The notes under the pieces: generated by a model
Told to the model about the DNA's origin: nothing
The model's database searches: none
The model's input: the letters and a program-made list of their open reading frames with translations, nothing else
Made by a program: the position numbers and the translations under genes
Part shown: piece by piece, positions 12,060-23,470 of the stretch
Layout of the letters: the number at the start of each line of letters is the position of its first letter
Numbering within the stretch: position 1 is the stretch's first letter
Assembly (NCBI GenBank): GCA_963978905.1
Contig: OZ022256.1
Location: forward strand, 41,712,001-41,776,000
Reading direction: 5' to 3'
Length of the DNA: 64,000 nt
Source: Trichostrongylus colubriformis
Taxonomy: Eukaryota > Nematoda > Chromadorea > Rhabditida > Trichostrongylidae

Positions 12060-13171
12060 TGAGCATCTCACAAAGTGTTCTTGTGTCTAGGGTAGGAAGA
12101 CTTCCTTTGATGCTTTGCTAACTGCTTCTGTCCCACTGGAGTCGAAGCCCCTCCCAACATCGATGAATGTGAAGAATAGTGGCATGGTATACTCCCGCGT
12201 AATTCAATGAGTCTGGTGGTTGCGTGAATGCGATCGAATGTGCTGAACCCTCTCCGAAACCGTGCTTGTCTGATAGGCTGCCCTTCATCTAATGTTCTGC
12301 CAATCCTATTCAAGGTGGCTCAAGTGACGATCTAGTAGACCACAGACAGCAGGGAGGTTGTACGGTAGTTGTCAATGTAGCCCCCTTTCTGTGCAGATCC
12401 CCCTTTCCATACAGCAACAACAACAATAACAATAACATAGTCACATTGATACATTTTCAAAGTTCTCTTTCTACGCATCGTAACGGGAAGCTTTGCTCGG
12501 ATAAATCGATGATCTGACCCTTTATAGAATTTCGGAACGGCAGAGACGTCGATCATGCAAAACCTTCAATTGACGATGTGATCGACCTCATTGTAGATTT
12601 GTCCATTGAATGACTTCAATGTCCATCGTAGATGAAAGTGCACCTGCAACTGTGATATGCCATGGATGGAGTTGATCTTTTTAAATTCAGACAGCTTCTA
12701 CTTCTGCTCATAACATAGACAGGTTCTTCCTTTTGCTCATTTCATTCCATTCTGCAACTCCCGATTTCGGGGTCGGATCTCATTATTGAGGTCTCCAACG
12801 ATGACTTTGAGGATGGTATGGTCGCCCTTCAAATCTTCATTCTTCAAATCCACATACAATGCTTCGAGCTCACCCTTATCACGATTTAATGTTGGTGCCT
12901 AGGCGACGAAGACGGTCAAGGCCAGAAATAAACATTTAACCTACCACTCGCAAACTAATTCGCTTGTCAGCTTCTCGTAGAAATCGTTGTTAGTGGCCAA
13001 GTGCGGGTCGAGGATAGCGCCTCCAACTTCTTCCCTGCCGCTTATGGGGCGATGTATTTTAGTTTCGGTCAATTCGATGACGTCGCTCATGATATTCTTG
13101 GTTTGCATCAACGGATCCTCAATACACCCTTCATATGCGTGGGTTTGTGCGTGAAAAGTGTAGACCGCCAT
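12060..13171 (-). pseudogene. RTE-clade non-LTR retrotransposon fragment A1
   Basis: On the minus strand, 13171 starts MAVYTFHAQTHAYEG, the usual beginning of the RTE apurinic-type endonuclease. Its remains include VIELTETKIHRP and, near 12540, AVPKFYKGSDHRFIRAKLP, which is the endonuclease end motif with the SDHR histidine. Reverse-transcriptase remains follow near 12313-12068 (NRIGRTLDEGQPIRQARFR). Frameshifts and stops break it into several frames and most of the polymerase is missing. A live element would nick target DNA and copy its RNA there. This copy is dead and is shared with copy B (61245-62361). Confidence 0.85.
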
Positions 13172-13477
13172 CTTGGTCCCTCTCGGTCTAGTCAGAATGT
13201 TATGGCCCTGAAACTATAGCAGCTCTCCCGTTTGGCCTTACCCATCTCTGCCGTATTGCAGAAATTGTAGAATTGCGCCAGGAGAAACTGGATAAGTGCA
13301 TTTTCATTATAATAGTACCTGTTTCAGTTTTCTGTTATTTCAAGACCTTCGATATTTTGTTTCATGGGAAACCTCCAACATAGTCAATCGTTCCCTTCTA
13401 GAAAAAGACCCATGCTCCCAGCATCGAATTTCATAATCATATGACAGTCCATGAATCGAGAATGTTATGATACTAAA

Positions 13478-13921
13478 TGTCGCGAAACGGAGTTCACGAT
13501 GACTCATCGATAGCATACCAGCGCCGAGGATAAATTGGAGGCGGGGCCTCCAACAGGTTCAGTCAGAGGAAAGAGCTCAGCCGAGCGGGCAGTTCTCCTT
13601 GTAATCCGGCAAGACGGCGACCTCAGTGGGTCGCTCGTACTCGGTACGGAAACAGGCGGTAGGGGAAAAAGGGCGCAAGGCAATTCTTCCTTCCCCTCGC
13701 GGACCCACACTAGGAGAGGAGAAATTATGGGAAGGAAAAGGAAACAATAGAAACGAGCTCTAACAGTGTCGTCGTAGGAGAATAGTAGACATTAGCATGT
13801 AGTTTTGTGATATGGTTTATTGTATGTTGTAAGTTGTAGTAAAGTAAATCTATAACACAATAAGAGTTTAACAGACGAAAGAACCACCAAAACTCTTTGG
13901 GACCGTGATGCAGTCTCAAAA
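13478..13921 (+). repeat. 5' LTR
   Basis: This 444-bp repeat begins TGTCGCG and ends CTCAAAA. Its partner is at 17497-17940 and I found no difference between them by eye. GGAGGCGGGGCC near 13540 and the AT-rich block at 13800-13860 may be regulatory, but I cannot place a promoter exactly. Confidence 0.93.
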
Positions 13922-13934
13922 TGGTGCATCGGCC
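13922..13934 (+). promoter_or_regulatory. Putative primer-binding site
   Basis: The 13 bases from 13922 begin TGG directly after the 5' LTR, as expected for pairing with the CCA end of a tRNA. I cannot name the tRNA without a search. Confidence 0.55.
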
Positions 13935-16061
13935 AAAATTCAGAAATCAGAAATCAGATACATCAACTCTCCTCAACTACAACTAGACGGCCGTGAAACC
14001 CTTGTAGAAATCTGGAAGAAATTGACAATCTTGGAAGCTCTTCTGTAACTTCATCCGCGTTCCCTATTCGCCTCGTTACTAGTTTTCAATACACTATATT
14101 CCATTCTATTCACTGCCGGGATCTCACAAGGAGAACCGTCATGCGAAGAACTCAGACCCTCAAAAGACGAGCGGCAGCGAGAACAGCACTTAGAGGACAG
14201 GTGAAGGTAAGTCATTGGTGGCCACTTTGACTTATTAGGTTCAGTTTGTTTTTCTATTGATATTCTCACCTTCGCAACTTTTTCACATTAGTTTAGTTTT
14301 TTACATTTTTATATTTGTTACTCGAAACTTTGGAAGCATTAGAAACGTTCTCCGGTCATCCGGGCTCTGAGCAACCTAGTATCAGAGCAACTAAGTATCA
14401 ATAAAATACCGCGGTAGCAGACATACTGCAGGAGAGGGAAAACTCCAGAGGAAACCCGGCCGGTGGTCCGTAAGACTAACCTAGAGATGGAAAACTCGAA
14501 GAAAACCCGGAAATTGATGCCTTAAAACATGTGCGCACAAATAAACTATATCAGAAAGGCTCAATTTCTAGCTTGAATTCCGCGGAAAGTAGCGAAATTC
14601 TCATGAGGTGGCAGGTCATGGGGAATTCCTACAGAAGATGGAGAAGAAGTTTGGAGACGGTAAACTCCACATAGAAGAGCGAGGAGGACAAGTTGCGATG
14701 GTTAAGAAATCCATCGCAAGCCAGGCTGTCATTCCATCTTGTCATTTAGAAAGTCTGCGGTAATGCTCATGTCAAAGAACCAAGAAATGATCAGGAATGA
14801 AAACGTTTTTCGAAGACAAGATGTGACAACGGAAGCACTCATGGGATCCCAACCAAAATAAGTTGTCGTGATACCCTCGCTCAAACATAAGACATATTTA
14901 GAATTGTTGTTGGCAGAGACCATAAACCAGTCTTCTGCATTTGCTTCGACAGCCTGGAAAGACAGCCCGCCAGAGCGGCCGCTATATATATGGAAATAGT
15001 GATATTAAACTATAATATGGCCATATCAATAGCTTATAATATACTGATATCAATGGCGGTATGGTAACGGATCGAAACCCTACACGTATTTGTAGGGATA
15101 TGCTCTAAATTATCCCTAAAGGAAACTAATGCTCTGAGTAATAATTAGCACGTTTCTGACCACTTGCTCACGCACTCAACGCAGACAGCGTGCAAGAACG
15201 CAATTATGGCTAACCATTCGCTGACATGTGGCAATGCAGGATCAGTCAGCAGAAAAACAGAGGGAAACGCATGGTATTCCCTATACCAGTACATGAAATC
15301 GACGTAAAAGGGAAAAAGGGAACAATCAGAGTCAGGTGCTATTTGGAAATCAGAACAATACCGTAGAAGTAAACGGAAATAAATATAGCAAGAGAAAAAT
15401 AAGAAAATACGATTTCTGACCGGCACAAAGGTCAGCCGGCGCAGCGACGAGACAGTGCGCCGCGCAACGAGACACCAGACGAGCAAAAGACAACACGTAA
15501 ACACGATGGCTCCGTCTACATGTAATAGCAAAGGGGAATTTTACGGACATCAACAGGGAAACTATCGAACAGTTGTCCCACTCCCACTATGACATAAATG
15601 GGGTACTCCTTGATTGCTGGTAACTCCTGCTTGTTCGAAAAAATACTACCAAGTCTTTTTCACCCCTGCAAAAGCCGCAATCCACACCGAAAACTTCAAC
15701 TTTTGGCGTACAGTAATCACCACGAAAAAAGGGACCAAGCCTCAACTTGACCGCGGTCTGCAACCATTTTGCATAGATTCTTGATAAAAAATCTGTTCAT
15801 TTGCAAAGAAATGCTTTTGCAAACAAACGACATCTGTCCAGCACTGTGTTGTCGCGATGGAATTCTTAGATAGGGGTTTCCAAAGCATTGAAAATTCCAT
15901 CATGAATCATTGAAACTTATCTTACATATCATCACATGTTTATGTGAAACAGATCTCATGACATGAACAGGAATCCTTGTAATATCACAACATGTTCATC
16001 AGGCGTATAAATACATAGGCAAGCCGTTGGTGGCTCATTCTAGCTTCACACTGTTGAGTGT

Positions 16062-17193
16062 TATGTCTTCCCAATACTCGGGCGTGAGCTTGAAAGCGAT
16101 CAAACAGAAGTTGACTAGAAACATAAATGGCCTCATGGGCCTCATGGAAGAAGCCGAGGAGTATCAGATTCCCTGGCACTTCCCAACAACCTTGAAAGAC
16201 CTGCAACTCTTCCTGTAACGAAATCAATCATCATAGAGGAACTTCATGAGAAACTAGCAAGGCAAAAGGAAACGGTTAGTGACCTATATCAAGAGCATCA
16301 TGACTCCCTCTCCTATGCCCTCATGGAAAACAAGCTAAGCAACGGCAAAGAAATGCTAGAAGAGTTTGATGAGTAAACAAAAGAGGGGGAAAACATTATG
16401 GAAGAAGCTGACCGCAGACTACGTTTGCTAGAAAAAAGAATGGTAGAACTGAAGTGCCAAGATACGTCAGTCAAACAGGAGGTGGGTAAACAGCCCACGT
16501 ACGTAGCTCCGTCGGCACATACTCCGTCTAATATAATAGTAATGCAACTGGCACCGATGAAAGGAACCTTGAACCTCAGAATTTCAATTATTCTGGGAAC
16601 TATTCGAGGAGTTGGTTAACAAACAATCATATTCGAACATTGGAAAATTTTCAATACTCCTCAATTGTTGTAAAGGCGACGCCGCCCGAACAATTCAAAT
16701 GATACCGCGTACTGGCCAGTCCTACGAGAGAGCGGTGGAGCAATTGAAGAAACAATTTATGAATCCACACAGGATCACCAGGGAAGTGATTGGTAAGTTA
16801 AAGACAATGCGGCCATCCAGCGATGACGCTAGGTCACTACGCAACACTCTGAACGACATTCAGGCAATTGTCGCAACCTTGAGGCGTCAGGGAGAAATTG
16901 TAGATACAGCAAATATGATCGAGCAAGTAACGGAAACCTTCTGTTTCAGCGTACAGGATGAAATCGCAGCGAAGGAATTTGACTCGGGTAAATGTTGGAA
17001 AATGGACGAGCTGTTGGATAATCTATCCATCATTATCCAACGTCGCGAGTTCATGGAAGACCGCATGGAAACATCAAAGGGGGATCAATTATCTACTTTT
17101 CACAGCCGAGCGAAAGATATGGCAACATGGACACCGACAAACGGTGACACGTGGATTTCCTCCGAAGATGGCACGATGTCGGAAACAGTCTGA
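16062..17193 (+). pseudogene. BEL/Pao gag remnant
   Basis: The frame opens at 16062 (MSSQYSGVSLKAIKQKLTRN), 40-50 bases after a TATAAATA at 16006. It is interrupted near 16200 by a frameshift, at about 16376 by a stop and near 16610 by another shift. The largest piece, 16612-17193, carries the capsid-like segment typical of BEL/Pao gag, including KGDAARTIQMIPRTGQSYE and SLRNTLNDIQAIVATLRRQG. The zinc-knuckle region is not visible. A working gag would assemble the retroviral-like particle; this one cannot be translated through. The family call rests on recognition of the conserved block, without a search. Confidence 0.85.
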
Positions 17194-17496
17194 CAGCAAC
17201 CTGCTACTTCAACCACATGCGGCTGCACAAAGAACAGCAATGGAAGATACTTATGTGATCGTGTACCATTTTCTTATTATTGATTTATTAATATGCATAT
17301 AATCTTTTTATGCGTTGTGTGTATCTTTTTGTAGTGTGTATATTTTTGTAGTATGACGTTGTGAAGAGCTCAACCTCAGTAATTTGAAAGCATGGAATGA
17401 AATACAGTAATCGATTGAAACTCCTGTGGGGAGGATGCAGAAAAAACCGCAGATCAACAGTGTTGTCGCTCAATTTTGCTCTTTTGGCCTCGGGAG
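17194..17496 (+). other. LTR-element interior after gag; pol absent
   Basis: Only about 300 bases separate the end of gag from the 3' LTR, where several kilobases of pol would be expected. The sequence is AT-rich with no motif of a polymerase or integrase. A short purine tract (GGGAG) precedes the 3' LTR and may be a weak polypurine tract. Confidence 0.7.
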
Positions 17497-17940
17497 TGTC
17501 GCGAAACGGAGTTCACGATGACTCATCGATAGCATACCAGCGCCGAGGATAAATTGGAGGCGGGGCCTCCAACAGGTTCAGTCAGAGGAAAGAGCTCAGC
17601 CGAGCGGGCAGTTCTCCTTGTAATCCGGCAAGACGGCGACCTCAGTGGGTCGCTCGTACTCGGTACGGAAACAGGCGGTAGGGGAAAAAGGGCGCAAGGC
17701 AATTCTTCCTTCCCCTCGCGGACCCACACTAGGAGAGGAGAAATTATGGGAAGGAAAAGGAAACAATAGAAACGAGCTCTAACAGTGTCGTCGTAGGAGA
17801 ATAGTAGACATTAGCATGTAGTTTTGTGATATGGTTTATTGTATGTTGTAAGTTGTAGTAAAGTAAATCTATAACACAATAAGAGTTTAACAGACGAAAG
17901 AACCACCAAAACTCTTTGGGACCGTGATGCAGTCTCAAAA
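17497..17940 (+). repeat. 3' LTR
   Basis: Second copy of the 444-bp LTR, ending next to the target duplication CTAAA at 17941-17945. Host sequence then continues collinear with copy B (about 62669 onward). Confidence 0.93.
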
Positions 17941-18234
17941 CTAAATATGCATGTACACAAATAACTACTGCTTCGCTCATTTATCGGAAAACCTCTTGCG
18001 CTGCGATTCACATTGGCACTTGCATCAATGCTGCACGGAGTTATTGAATTTCGTCATGGAAAGTCCCATAACACTGAGAGAAGTCCAAACTCATGCAATG
18101 ATTTCTTTGTGTCAGAAACTCTGAGCCGAAATATCACTGCTATGCTGCCATCACCTGACTAAAATTGCACTAAATTGCATGCAGATTGATGATGAGTTGC
18201 TATACAGCTCAAGAAAAGTTCTTATGAATTGAAC

Positions 18235-19368
18235 AGGCAGACTTCCTCAGGTTTCCCAGTGCTTTTTTAACTGCTTCTGTCTCATCAGTGTCGAAGGCCT
18301 TCGTAAAGTCGATGGAATGAGGCATAGAGGCATCTTGTGCTCTCACGATACTCAAAGACACATTCCAGGATTATTGGGGCATAGCTCCATCCGAGATCAG
18401 ATAATTCTACCCACAAGCTGTACTTTTACCGAAGCGTGAGTTTCACTTCCTGGAGCGTGCAGAACGAGAGGAGTAAGCGTGACTCCACCAAGCTGCCCAG
18501 GCCCGTCTACCCTAGATGGATTGTTGGTGACTGTGCGGTGGCAACAATGTGGTGAATGAGGCCTACAGTTTATGCGATAATATAAGATAACGAAGAGATT
18601 CCAATGATAAAGGAGACGCTGACATGGGGAAACAGGTGATATCTAAGGCTTTCTTTTGATACCATCTAGCGGAAACTGATCCAAAGGCTCAATTTCACGC
18701 GGAAATCTCGTTCAAGGCCAGATGTCAGGGGGTCTGATTTCTGCCATTTTTGTGAGCTTTTTCGGACCTTTCTTTGTCGGCGTATTCCATAGCACCTCTA
18801 ATTTCATAATTCAGCGCTTTATCACACTCGAGGTAATCCTGGAGTGTGCCCTTAAATCCGTCTAGTAACTGTGTGGATGTGATCGATTGTACTAAACCCT
18901 CTCCGAAACTGAGATTATCTGGAGGACCTCGGCTGCTATTTACCTAAAGTTTTGCTAATCCTACTCAAGATGACTCGACTGAAAAGCTCGTAGACTACAA
19001 AGAGGAGGCAGATTGCACGATAACTGCCAATGTCGTTCGAATCCCCCTCTCACACAGCAACACAGTCCTACTGATTTTCAGCGGGGTCAGTGCCCTGCAT
19101 TTCAACAAGCAGCGGGTGAAAAGTTGGTCAGATGTTTATGTCCGAATGCGGGCTGATGAGAATGCCACACCGCCAATGGTTTTGTTGCTGCATGTTGCAT
19201 GGAAAGAATCTGCTCCATTCTCCTTCAGTGAATGGTGCTTAGCGGGTGATACCTTCTAGTTTCGGTCAGTTCGATGACATCGCACATGATATCCTTGATT
19301 TGCATCACTAGATCTCCAGTACTCGCTTCATGTGCAAGAATTGGGGCGTCAAAAGTGCATATCGTCAT
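18235..19368 (-). pseudogene. RTE-clade retrotransposon fragment A2
   Basis: This is a second decayed RTE copy on the minus strand. The start region at 19368 encodes an MTICTFDAPILAHEA-like endonuclease beginning with VIELTET following. Reverse-transcriptase remains of the type FDSVETEAV lie near 18240-18330 and 18880-18990. The endonuclease middle is missing. A TTAA MITE (18356-18851) splits the polymerase part. It is collinear with fragment B2 at 62915-63536, which lacks that MITE. Confidence 0.75.
18356..18851. mobile_element. 496-bp TTAA MITE inside RTE fragment A2
   Basis: The ends read AGACACATTCCAGGATTAT (left) and AGGGCACACTCCAGGATTA (right, reverse strand), flanked by TCAA (18352-18355) and TTAA (18852-18855). 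Copy B at about 63022 runs straight through this point. The interior is homologous in inverted orientation to 54187-54691. Confidence 0.85.
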
Positions 19369-19900
19369 CTTGGTTTTTCTCGATCTAGTCAGCGTGTTGC
19401 TAGCCCTGAAACTAGTAGCAGCCTCTCCCTTAGGCCTTATCCATATCTGCCGTTTGGTATATCCTAATATTTGTAGGATTGCGTCAGGAGGAACTGGAAA
19501 ATTGGTGTCCTTGCATTATAATAGTAGTACCTGCTTCAGTATTCTTTTACTTCGGGACCTTATGTGTTTTGCTCAATGGGAAACCTCCAGTATCCAGCAT
19601 AGTCAATCGTTCGCGTATAAAAAAAAAGACCCATGCTTCTAGCATCGGAGCTCATAATCATATGACAATTCATAAATAGAGAATGTTATGATACCAAATA
19701 TGAATATCCATATACTGTTTCGCTCTTTCTGTCTCAAACCTCTTCCGCTATTTTGCAACTGCTTTTTTATTAGAGCTTGACCAGAGTTATTAAATTTCTG
19801 CTATTGAAAGGACAACGCCACTGAGCGAAGTTCACTATTCATGGATTGATTTTCCTGTTTCAGAATCTCCAAGCCCAGTGCTACAGCAGTACAGTACCAA

Positions 19901-21979
19901 TCTCTAACTGTTTGAGGAGAAGAAAAAACAGGGATCTGGTCAAAATTAGAATAATTCATAGCCACTCACTTACTGTCTTACTATGCTACGAAGAAAAGGT
20001 CAAAGCTGTGGATGAAAAATTCTGTAGTGGTAATGTACAAGTATGTACATATACAAACAATGTGGAAGTACCTATTACCCCGTCTTCAGAGTGGTATCAG
20101 GGTACTTTTTGTAGTTTGAAAACTAATGCATGGCTGATCGCTGTTGTTTTAATGATTTCAGGCTGAATAGTACGTAGACACAGTTGCTCTAAAAGTACCG
20201 ATTGACAGTGTGCTTCACAACGTACTGGCATGCTGCATGTCCTCTAATTCCCACGATCTCTGGACTGGCCTTAAAATAGGTAGCAGCGGTAATAAGACAA
20301 GTGTCACAAAGTGCATCGTTATTGATCACTCCAACAGCACTTGCGTCCACATATTGCACGATCTAGGGAGTATCACACTCAAACAACAACGAACAAATCC
20401 ACGCCGTACTTCAGAACAGTTATCTCCAACTACAGTACTCTCCTTCAGAACCCATCATGGAGAGAGGGTACAGGGGGTACTGAGGACCTTGACCCCTCTG
20501 AGGTGCCAAAGTTCTTTCTTTCATGACTTTTTGACCTTTTCTATGACGACAGTGATGCATTAAATTCGAAAGGTCATGAACTGTTCAAGTTCTGAACATA
20601 TCACATTCTGATTTCTTGCCCTCACGCAGGTGAAGGACAACAATGTAGTAGATATTTGTTTCGACTCAAATGCTTATGTAAGAGAAAAATCCATGAGTTC
20701 GGAATTATCGTCGTTATCCTCACATAGTAGGACACGAGTAGGATGTCTGCTGCAAAACAGATTTTGAACTTTTATGTGAAGAAAAAACAATCTTTGTATG
20801 ACCTTATACATCTCCTGACGTTTTTCTTCTCTCTGCGGCGACACTTTAAAGGCAGCTTCAGGGGAACTTCGGACGAAAAGTAAAGTAGTGAATATGAAAG
20901 CCGAGATGCCTAATCACAGGACAGTGGAGAAAAAACGGATGGAAATGGCCAAAAACCCCTAAAAACAGGACCCCTTCTCACCGTTCAAGACGCGGACGAC
21001 CTTCCCGTCAAGAAGTGGGTAGTCCGCATAGGTTTTCCATTGGTCTTACCAAGACGTAAACATGAATGGATGTTCGGAAATGCGACATCTTCTATTTCGA
21101 GCATCTATTTTCATGTGGTGAGCTTCAAGCTAAAAGTGAGAAAGCGCTCTGCGATACTTTCAATCCTGCCGATCTTCTTGACCAACCTCACCGTGACCAA
21201 CCACTAATCACGTCGCCAGAAGGCGGGCTGCCCTAAACTAAAGCGGCTTGTCCTGACGAGGCCGCTTCCGCCACAGCTCTAGGGGACGCCATCCGCGGGA
21301 GATTTCGCCATGCATAGGCCTTTCAGACCTGTAGTTTTTCCCTGAATGACTCCTTTTGGGATTTCTTATCACCCACATAACCCCTAACACTGTCTTTAAT
21401 AATTTGATTCGGGATAAAAACACTGTAATTGTCACGGCGATGAGGTTTTGTGATAGCTGCACAGCGTGGACGAAAACGAAAGAATGGAGACAGCAGGCGC
21501 TTGAGCATGGCGAATACACGCTCAAGATTCCATAAAAGAGATCGGGTTATTCTACTGACATACTAAGATGGTATTTCTGCACGCAATCTTTGCGCTGGCT
21601 CTCCTCTTATTGTTAGTGGAAAGAACGTCCAATTTATTCCTGCTTTTTATAATACTGGTATGCAGATATGATTAATTGAGTATACCAGAATAGATTCACT
21701 TTTAAACCGCACAAAGAGCTCTGAGGCGTGTGCAGTACACCAAAGAAGGATGAATGAATCTCGTCAACAAACGTTGCTGAAAGCTGGGAGAGAGAAACAA
21801 GCCAAAAAGGTAAGGACAGACGGGATCTCGAAGTTTTTTGCTAAAGAGATCACCTATACAGTGAAACACATAATTTACACACCACCATCCACTTTTCGAG
21901 GTACTGTTGTCCTAGGCAGCGCGAAAGAACAGGAGCTATAACTCAAGTAATATGAGGGGTGTCTGTTATCCACAATGTA
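19901..21979. other. Intergenic, nothing recognised
   Basis: Open frames up to 122 codons (19274-19642 and 20210-20563 on plus) have no recognisable domains and the first lies over RTE 5' sequence. A 95-codon minus frame at 21238-21525 is also unrecognised. No exon series is visible. Confidence 0.4.
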
Positions 21980-22910
21980 CAGGGTGGGGCAAAATTACGG
22001 AAACTAAATTGATGTCACCCAAAGACTTTATTTCAGCTTGAACTGAAAACTAATCATAACCGATTAATTCCTCAGAAAAAAACTGAACAAGAAGCAGTTT
22101 TTTTCTATAACAATCCCCATCTACTTCGACACTTTCTCGAAGACGCTCCGGAAACGCGTTGACCGTGGCGTGAAGGTGGTCTTCGTCTAACTCATCCCAT
22201 GCTCTCTCCAACGCTGCCTTCAAGGAATTGAGACCGCGATGGGGTTTGAGCAGCCTTAGACTCGAGGACGCTCCATACAGAGAAATCGAGTGGGTTGAGG
22301 TCCGGTGAACTGGGATGCCACTCATCAAGGGCGATGAAATCCGGGAAATTTTTCTGGCACCACTTCTGGACAATCTTGGACTCGTGAGCAGGGAAACTGC
22401 TTTGTTGAGATCACCATTTCTATTTTCCAAAGTGCCCCTGAGCCCACGGTAAGACTTCGTTCTTCAGAATGTCCAAATAGTCGTAATAGTCGTTTGCGTT
22501 GACTTTAATTCCTATGGAACGGAGACCAGCGTTGAACGAAGACCACGCGGACGATTTTTTCTTGCTATTCGCCTTGATCGTGACAGAAATAGGTCTCCCA
22601 CTTCCTGGTAGGCTGGAAAGGTTTTCTAATTCCGTATACTTGCTACTGTTTTCGACACACGACTTCCTAGTACCTTCGGACGACAGGAGATGTCCCGCTC
22701 GGAACCCTTGACGGTGCAGGTCGATGATGGAAGAACGGTGAGGGTATGGCCTCGTCAATTTGGATCAAAGATAAATTTTCCGTGCCGGCTAGTAGAGAAG
22801 ATTGCACTGAATCGAATAAAAACAAGCACGAGCTTTTCAACACCGAAAAGCACCTCCGGAGTCAAAAATCCCGTGCCCGCGTCTAGTTTCCGTAATTTTG
22901 CCCCACCCTG
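21980..22910 (-). mobile_element. Tc1/mariner-superfamily element, internally deleted, 931 bp
   Basis: Inverted termini CAGGGTGGGGCAAAATTACG lie at 21980 and, reversed, at 22910. TA is present at the left (21978-21979) but not at the right, where the duplication has decayed. The interior holds transposase remains on the minus strand. Confidence 0.9.
22050..22758 (-). pseudogene. Tc1-like transposase pseudogene
   Basis: The first piece (22758-22420) carries the paired-type helix-turn-helix start (SSIIDLHRQGFRAGHLL) and the GSGRPISV linker, then jumps to a C-terminal segment (NEVLPWAQGHFGK). The second piece (22430-22050) gives shifted remains of the catalytic end and a C-terminal tail (SLKAALERAWDELDEDHLHA). 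The centre holding the first catalytic Asp is deleted. It cannot encode an active enzyme. Confidence 0.85.
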
Positions 22911-23470
22911 GAGTCCGAGCAGTCCTACTATAATCCGCTAGTATGGTTGCCTGTCTGTCAGTATAGTCCATTTCCCAAAAACTGAGTAGGCGTGTCCTAC
23001 GGACTTGTATAAACGTGTATCAAACTCTCTCAATTCTCTCACCCCGCCACACACCACTCTCGCCATTCACCCAAGTTCGAAGGACACGCCCAATCAGTTT
23101 TCGGGAGATGGACTATATGTATGTGTGTCTGTCCCTCACGATATTCATATATCGCGGCACAGCAATGATAAGATTTGGATTTTACAAGTGATATAAGGGG
23201 TAGGGGATTCTCTCATTTTCGAATGTCGATTTGGTCGTGTTCTTGTTGACAAAATTTCAGGCATCGATGTTGTGGTTGTGATCGTTCAATTTTCATGTGT
23301 GATTCTGCTTTGTGGTCACTTCTTTTTTGAGTTCTGTTTCCGATTATTTTTCAACTGTTGGAACCCCAGAAATTGTAGAGAGGTAGTTGGGATCCTGATC
23401 ACGAAACCGGAGACACCCCGGCGGCCGCCACAACGGCCGGCGGGGCGGACCCCCTCTGGGGACCAAAGGG
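22911..23470. other. Intergenic, nothing recognised
   Basis: Short frames only. Two near-repeats of CGTGTCCTACGGA-like and GGACACGCCCAAT-like text near 22990 and 23080 form an inverted pair of unknown meaning. Confidence 0.4.

Larger units (their letters stand above)
13478..17940 (+). mobile_element. BEL/Pao-type LTR retrotransposon, 4463 bp, non-autonomous
   Basis: Two 444-bp direct repeats (13478-13921 and 17497-17940) that I read as identical bound a 3575-bp interior. The host pentamer CTAAA occurs on both sides (13473-13477 and 17941-17945), giving a 5-bp target duplication. Immediately after the first LTR comes TGGTGCATCGG, the expected position and TGG start of a tRNA primer-binding site. 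The interior carries only a broken gag of BEL/Pao type near its 3' side. No protease, reverse transcriptase, RNase H or integrase motif is visible. The stretch 13935-16000 is unassigned and contains an unrecognised 128-codon minus-strand open frame with hydrophobic segments (15145-15531). The paralogous place in copy B (about 62663) is uninterrupted. Confidence 0.93.
7411..19900 (+). repeat. Segmental duplication, copy A (partner 56.2-64.0 kb)
   Basis: After removing later insertions, this stretch is collinear with 56190 to the window end. Anchor pairs include 7920 with 57010, 8640 with 57760, 9730 with 58310, 10180 with 58745, 10690 with 59275, 11600 with 60770, 12200 with 61400, 13160 with 62350, 18250 with 62930, 19360 with 63530 and 19840 with 63950. 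The copies differ by point changes and small indels. Copy A alone carries insertions at 8793, 13478 and 18356. Copy B alone carries the insertion at 59631. Confidence 0.9.

Noticed and set aside
15145..15531. 128-codon minus-strand open frame with hydrophobic segments inside the LTR element
   Set aside because: No signal for splicing, no family resemblance, and it lies antisense in a region of unknown origin. It is noted in the LTR element entry but not called as a gene.
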